Part shown: positions 60,863-64,000 of the stretch, one piece after another
Layout: the number at the start of each line of letters is the position of its first letter
Numbering within the stretch: position 1 is the stretch's first letter
From: Galbitalea sp. SE-J8
GTDB taxonomy: Bacteria; Actinomycetota; Actinomycetes; Actinomycetales; Microbacteriaceae
Direction of reading: 5' to 3'
Length of the DNA: 64,000 bases
Assembly: GCF_030345695.1 (NCBI RefSeq)
Contig: NZ_JAUASV010000001.1
Span: 1-64,000, forward strand
Made by a program: the position numbers and the translations under genes
Notes under the pieces: model-generated
Database searches by the model: none
Seen by the model: only the letters and a program-made list of their open reading frames with translations
What the model was told of the DNA's origin: nothing

Positions 60863-62020
60863 TCACTCGATCGGACCGCCGGAGACGGTCTTGCCGCCGT
60901 CGACCGTGTAGTAGTACACGCCCGAGGCGCCCTCGATCTCACCCGTGGAGCTGAACTTGATGTGCTTGGTGAGGCCGTCGGCGTCGTAGTTGTTCACCCA
61001 GTCGAGCAGGTCGGCGCGGGTCGTCTTGCCCTCGCCGATGCCCGAGAGGAGCACCCAGGCCGCGTCGTACGACTCGAGCGTGTAGGCGCCGATGGTGCCC
61101 TTGTCGCTCACGGTCAGCGCGTCGTACTTCTTGGTGAACTCGTCACCGGCGTCGAGGACGCCGGGGAACGTGAGGAGCGTGCCGTCGGTGAAGTCGCCGG
61201 CCGTGAGGAACGCGGCGTCGACCGTGCCGTCGCCCGAGGCGAAGGTGCCCTGGTAGCCGCCGTCACGGAGCTGACGGAGCAGCAGCGCGGCCTCCGGCGC
61301 GTAGCCGGCGTAGTAGATCGCGTCGGCGCCGGAGGACTTCACCTTCGCGACGGTCGCCGAGAAGTCGGTGTCCTTGACCTGCACCGAGTCGCTGCCGACG
61401 AGCGCGTCGCCGAGGGTGTCGCGCACCTCGCCGCCGAGTCCCACGCCGTAGTCGCTGGAGTCGTCGACGACGAAGACCTTCTTGAAGCCCTTGATGTCGG
61501 TGAGCAGCTTGGCGGCCGCGGGGCCCTGTGCCGAGTCGGGCGCGACGACGCGGTGGAACGTGGCCCAGTGGTTGGTCGAGAGCGCGGGGCTCGTCGCCGA
61601 CTGCGAGACGGTCACGAGACCGGCCTCGGCGTAGGCGGGGCCGGTGGCGTTGGTCTCACCGGAGAACGACGGGCCGACGATGCCGAGCACCGACGGGTCG
61701 TTGATGAGGTCCGTGGCGACGGCCGGCGCGAGGGCCGGGTCGCCCTGGGTGTCCGCGTAGTCCACCTCGACCTTGGGGCCGTCCGGGTACTTCGCGGCGT
61801 AGTCGGCGAGGGCGACCTCGATGCCGGCGCGCGAGTAGGTGCCGTAGGCCGCGTTCGAGCCGGTCAGCGGACCCTGGTAGGCGATCTTGTACGTCTCGGT
61901 CGAGCCGCCCGTCGATCCGCCGTCGCCGGGAGCGTCGGCGGTGGTACCGCAGGCGGCGAGGCTGATCGCCGCGGCGATACCGACCGCGACAGCGGCCGAA
62001 GCCTTAGTGAAGCCCTTCAT
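60863..62020 (-). CDS. livK: branched-chain amino acid ABC transporter substrate-binding lipoprotein
   Basis: A 385-residue lipoprotein with lipobox LAAC (Cys24), a Gly/Ser/Thr linker to about residue 40, and a type I periplasmic-binding fold (YKIAYQGPLTGSNAAYG, GIVGPSFSGETNA, FVVDDSSDYGVGLGGEV, YYAGYAPEAALLLRQL). It catches Leu/Ile/Val or related amino acids on the cell surface and delivers them to LivHM. First gene of the liv operon; start ATG with GAGGAG ahead. Confidence 0.94.
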   Translation of the reverse strand: MKGFTKASAAVAVGIAAAISLAACGTTADAPGDGGSTGGSTETYKIAYQGPLTGSNAAYGTYSRAGIEVALADYAAKYPDGPKVEVDYADTQGDPALAPAVATDLINDPSVLGIVGPSFSGETNATGPAYAEAGLVTVSQSATSPALSTNHWATFHRVVAPDSAQGPAAAKLLTDIKGFKKVFVVDDSSDYGVGLGGEVRDTLGDALVGSDSVQVKDTDFSATVAKVKSSGADAIYYAGYAPEAALLLRQLRDGGYQGTFASGDGTVDAAFLTAGDFTDGTLLTFPGVLDAGDEFTKKYDALTVSDKGTIGAYTLESYDAAWVLLSGIGEGKTTRADLLDWVNNYDADGLTKHIKFSSTGEIEGASGVYYYTVDGGKTVSGGPIE

Positions 62021-62185
62021 GGGTCTCCTCTTCTCTGTGTGTGGTGTGGAACGTGAAGCGTGGTTGCACAGGTCTCACGACGCACGCCGGCGCCGCGATG
62101 CACAGAAACTACGGGACGTTTGTTTCCGCGGGATTTCGATGACGGCTCGCGACGGCACCGGCCGATCGCGCGCGATACGACGGGT

Positions 62186-63139
62186 TCAGACGGTGTCGAG
62201 CGGCTGCGGGCGGCGCCGGAATCGGGTCGCTCCGAGCATGTCGACGGTGAGCAGGGCGAGGGCGACCCAGACGATCGCGAAGCCGATCCAGCGCGCGGCG
62301 GGCATGTCCTCGTGCATCACGACGACGCCGAAGACGAACTGGATGACGGGCGTCAGGTACTGCGTGAGCCCGACCGCGCTGAGCGAGAGCCGCCTCGTCG
62401 CTGCGGCGAACAGCAGCAGCGGAACGCTCGTGATGACGCCCGCGAACATCGTCGCGACGGTGTGCCCGGCGCCGACCGTGCCGGTGACGAGCCCGCCCGT
62501 GCCGGCCAGCACGATGAGCACGACGGATGCCGGCGCCGCGAGCCACGCGGTCTCGAGCGTGAGGCCGCTGAGCGCGTCGACGCTGGCCCCGACCCGCTTC
62601 TTGATGAGCCCGTAGCCCCCGAAGGAGACGGCGAGCACGATCGAGATCCACGGGAACCGGCCGTAGCCGACCACGAGCACCGCGATGGCGAGCAGGGAGA
62701 CCCCGATCGCGGCCCACTGCAGCGGGCGCAGCCGGTCGCCGAGCACGACGACGCCGAGCAGCACCGTGACGATCGGGTTGATGAAGTAGCCGAGAGCGGC
62801 CTCGACGACGTGGCCGCTCACGCTCGCGTACACGTAGACGAGCCAGTTCACGACGATGAACAGGCTCGCGAGACCGAGCAGGAGGGTGGCGCGGGGCGTG
62901 CGCACGAGCGCGAGGATGGTGCGCCATCCGCCCGTCACGGTGAGCAGGATCGCGCACACCGCGACCGAGAGCAGCATGCGCCAGGCCACGATCTCGAGAG
63001 CGCTTGCGGGCACGAGGAGCAGGAAGTAGAGGGGCATGAGGCCCCACCAGCCGTAGGCGCCGACGGCGTAGCCGAGGCCGGCCGCGGTGCGCTCGCCGAG
63101 GGGGCGCGGGTCGGCGGCGCCGGCGCTCCTCGGGGTCAT
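62186..63139 (-). CDS. rarD: EamA-family transporter RarD
   Basis: A 317-residue protein with ten helices in two EamA halves. GAYGWWGLMPLYFLLL, EIVAWRMLLSV, NWLVYVYAS, ALGYFINPIVTVLLGVV and LTQYLTPVIQFVFGV are RarD blocks. RarD members are drug/metabolite exporters; the cargo is unknown. It is alone on its transcript. Confidence 0.9.
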   Translation of the reverse strand: MTPRSAGAADPRPLGERTAAGLGYAVGAYGWWGLMPLYFLLLVPASALEIVAWRMLLSVAVCAILLTVTGGWRTILALVRTPRATLLLGLASLFIVVNWLVYVYASVSGHVVEAALGYFINPIVTVLLGVVVLGDRLRPLQWAAIGVSLLAIAVLVVGYGRFPWISIVLAVSFGGYGLIKKRVGASVDALSGLTLETAWLAAPASVVLIVLAGTGGLVTGTVGAGHTVATMFAGVITSVPLLLFAAATRRLSLSAVGLTQYLTPVIQFVFGVVVMHEDMPAARWIGFAIVWVALALLTVDMLGATRFRRRPQPLDTV

Positions 63140-63170
63140 CCGCCGAGCCTACGGGGGCCGGCGACGCGAC

Positions 63171-63220
63171 GAGGCCCCGCACCTGGGTGCGGGGCCTCGG
63201 GTGGCCGGAGTCATCCGGCC
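63171..63220 (-). terminator. paired hairpins downstream of groES
   Basis: GAGGCCCCGCACC and its perfect complement with a two-base centre (63171-63198), and GGCCGGA-GTCA-TCCGGCC (63203-63220), lie 16-66 bases past the groES stop. They isolate groES from rarD. Confidence 0.8.
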
Positions 63221-63236
63221 GTTGTCTGCGCGCCGG

Positions 63237-63533
63237 TCAGCGGACGACGACGGCGAGCACGTCGCGCGCCGAGAGGACCAGGTAGTCCTCGCCGCCGAAC
63301 TTGACCTCGGTGCCGCCGTACTTGGAGTAGATCACCTTGTCGCCGACGGCGACGTCGAGCGGGATGCGGTTGCCGTTGTCGTCGATGCGGCCGGGGCCGA
63401 CGGCGACGACCTCGCCCTCCTGGGGCTTCTCCTTGGCAGTGTCGGGGATCACGAGTCCCGACGCGGTCGTGGTCTCAGCCTCGACCTGCTGGATGACGAT
63501 GCGATCTTCGAGCGGCTTGATGGACACCGACAC
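63237..63533 (-). CDS. groES: co-chaperonin GroES
   Basis: A 98-residue heptameric lid for Gro[46 protein letters not shown] with the mobile loop, and [21 protein letters not shown]. Two GTG starts two codons apart are possible; the first is used. No groEL follows: terminators and rarD do. Two CIRCE sites upstream predict HrcA control and heat induction. Confidence 0.96.
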   Translation of the reverse strand: MSVSIKPLEDRIVIQQVEAETTTASGLVIPDTAKEKPQEGEVVAVGPGRIDDNGNRIPLDVAVGDKVIYSKYGGTEVKFGGEDYLVLSARDVLAVVVR

Positions 63534-63566
63534 GGTGGACCTCTGCTTTCTTGACGGAAGTTCCTC

Positions 63567-63591
63567 TGGCACGCGGGAGCCGCGAGTGCCA
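63567..63591. promoter_or_regulatory. CIRCE element, copy nearer groES
   Basis: TGGCACGC, nine bases, GAGTGCCA. Matches the CIRCE pattern (GCACTC-N9-GAGTGC) except one base in the left arm. It is 34 bases upstream of groES. Confidence 0.7.
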
Positions 63592-63611
63592 GAACGACTA
63601 TAGCGACCCGC

Positions 63612-63636
63612 TAGCACTCCATCAACGCGAGTGCCA
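63612..63636. promoter_or_regulatory. CIRCE element, distal copy
   Basis: TAGCACTC, nine bases, GAGTGCCA. Both GCACTC and GAGTGC cores are perfect. HrcA binding here would repress groES without stress. Confidence 0.88.
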
Positions 63637-63702
63637 AAAGAAGGGCGATCGCCGTGGCTCCCCGCCGTGATCCGGCGCGGCCTCCCGCCGTAACCTGTAC
63701 GG

Positions 63703-64000
63703 ATGGATGCGGCGGAGCTCACCGCGCTGCTCACCCCGGAGGCGCTCGCGCTGCTCGACGAGCTGCCTCCGTACGAGGCGACGACCGACGTGCTCGCGAC
63801 CGTGAGCGCGCTGCGCGCCGCGGGCCACCCGCCCGAGCGGGTCGCGGCCGTGCTCACCCAGGCACGGCTGCGCCGACGGGCACGCACGAAGTTCGGCCCG
63901 TTCGCCGCGCAGCTGCTGTTCACCGAGGCCGGGCTCGAGCAGGCCACCCGGCTGCCGGTCGCCGCGCTGCACGCGGGCCGGTTCCGCGACGCGGGACTCG
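63703..64000 (+). CDS. class I SAM-dependent methyltransferase (THUMP-like), 5' part
   Basis: The frame opens with ATG 63703 and runs off the window after 99 codons. The visible start ([72 protein letters not shown]) is the helical N-terminal region of actinobacterial THUMP-like-domain methyltransferases, which precedes the SAM-binding fold. The catalytic part is outside. Divergent from groES. Confidence 0.8.
   Translation, partial: MDAAELTALLTPEALALLDELPPYEATTDVLATVSALRAAGHPPERVAAVLTQARLRRRARTKFGPFAAQLLFTEAGLEQATRLPVAALHAGRFRDAGL

Overview
The window is chromosomal DNA of very high GC content with gene families, spacing and codon use typical of an actinobacterium of the family Microbacteriaceae or a close relative (order Micrococcales). 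Supporting signs are the monomeric NADP isocitrate dehydrogenase, a solitary groES under two CIRCE sites, a guaB/guaB3 pair, a PerM-like membrane protein beside purN, an F420-type nitroreductase-family protein, and many GTG starts with ATGA/GTGA overlaps. The placement rests on protein and sequence style only; no rRNA gene is present to confirm it.

Layout. 1-3000 is an accessory patch: a small secreted two-repeat protein, a truncated ISL3-type insertion sequence joined to a frameshifted large serine recombinase remnant, and a palindromic intergenic repeat. 3.0-8.7 kb holds one-carbon and amino-sugar genes (folD, glyA, an MFS exporter, purU, nagA). 8.7-14.1 kb holds a YbdK-type ligase, nhaA, and a three-gene flavin electron-transfer operon (FMN-binding lipoprotein, ApbE, and an RnfD-like membrane protein fused to an FNR-type reductase). 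14.1-18.6 kb is an unusual repeat/terminator block and a 1414-residue secreted subtilisin. 18.8-21.0 kb has icd, an acetyltransferase and an alkyltransferase-like DNA repair protein. 21.0-25.7 kb has a heterodimeric ABC exporter bounded on both sides by the same palindromic repeat family, including a duplicated copy of the exporter gene's 3' end. 25.7-30.5 kb has a membrane-anchored dimethylargininase-like fusion, purH, purN and a PerM-like protein.

30.6-39.4 kb is a glycerol/dihydroxyacetone cluster: dhaKLM (PTS-driven dihydroxyacetone kinase) divergent from an IclR regulator with a clear double-palindrome operator, then a SorC-family regulator divergent from glpD-glpF-glpK. Glycerol enters by GlpF, is phosphorylated by GlpK and oxidised by GlpD; DhaKLM phosphorylates dihydroxyacetone, so both branches meet at dihydroxyacetone phosphate. 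39.5-50.9 kb has sucCD, a lipoprotein, pcrA, a glycerophosphodiesterase, a Bax-inhibitor-like protein, guaA and SURF1. 50.9-52.9 kb is a KhtUT-like K+/H+ antiporter pair. 53.0-56.9 kb is guaB3 and guaB, split by a roughly 1.2-kb cassette in which an AbiEi-like/DUF559 nuclease gene is bracketed by 86-bp inverted repeats. 57.0-62.0 kb is a complete branched-chain amino acid ABC transporter (livKHMGF) with two strong hairpins after livK. The end has rarD, groES with two CIRCE sites, and the start of a THUMP-like methyltransferase gene.

The most interesting items are the inverted-repeat-flanked AbiEi/DUF559 cassette, the flavin electron-transfer operon with its RnfD-FNR fusion, the shared operator in front of icd and sucCD, the exporter with a predicted degenerate ATP site, the membrane-dimethylargininase fusion, and the repeat families that seem to move short gene tails.
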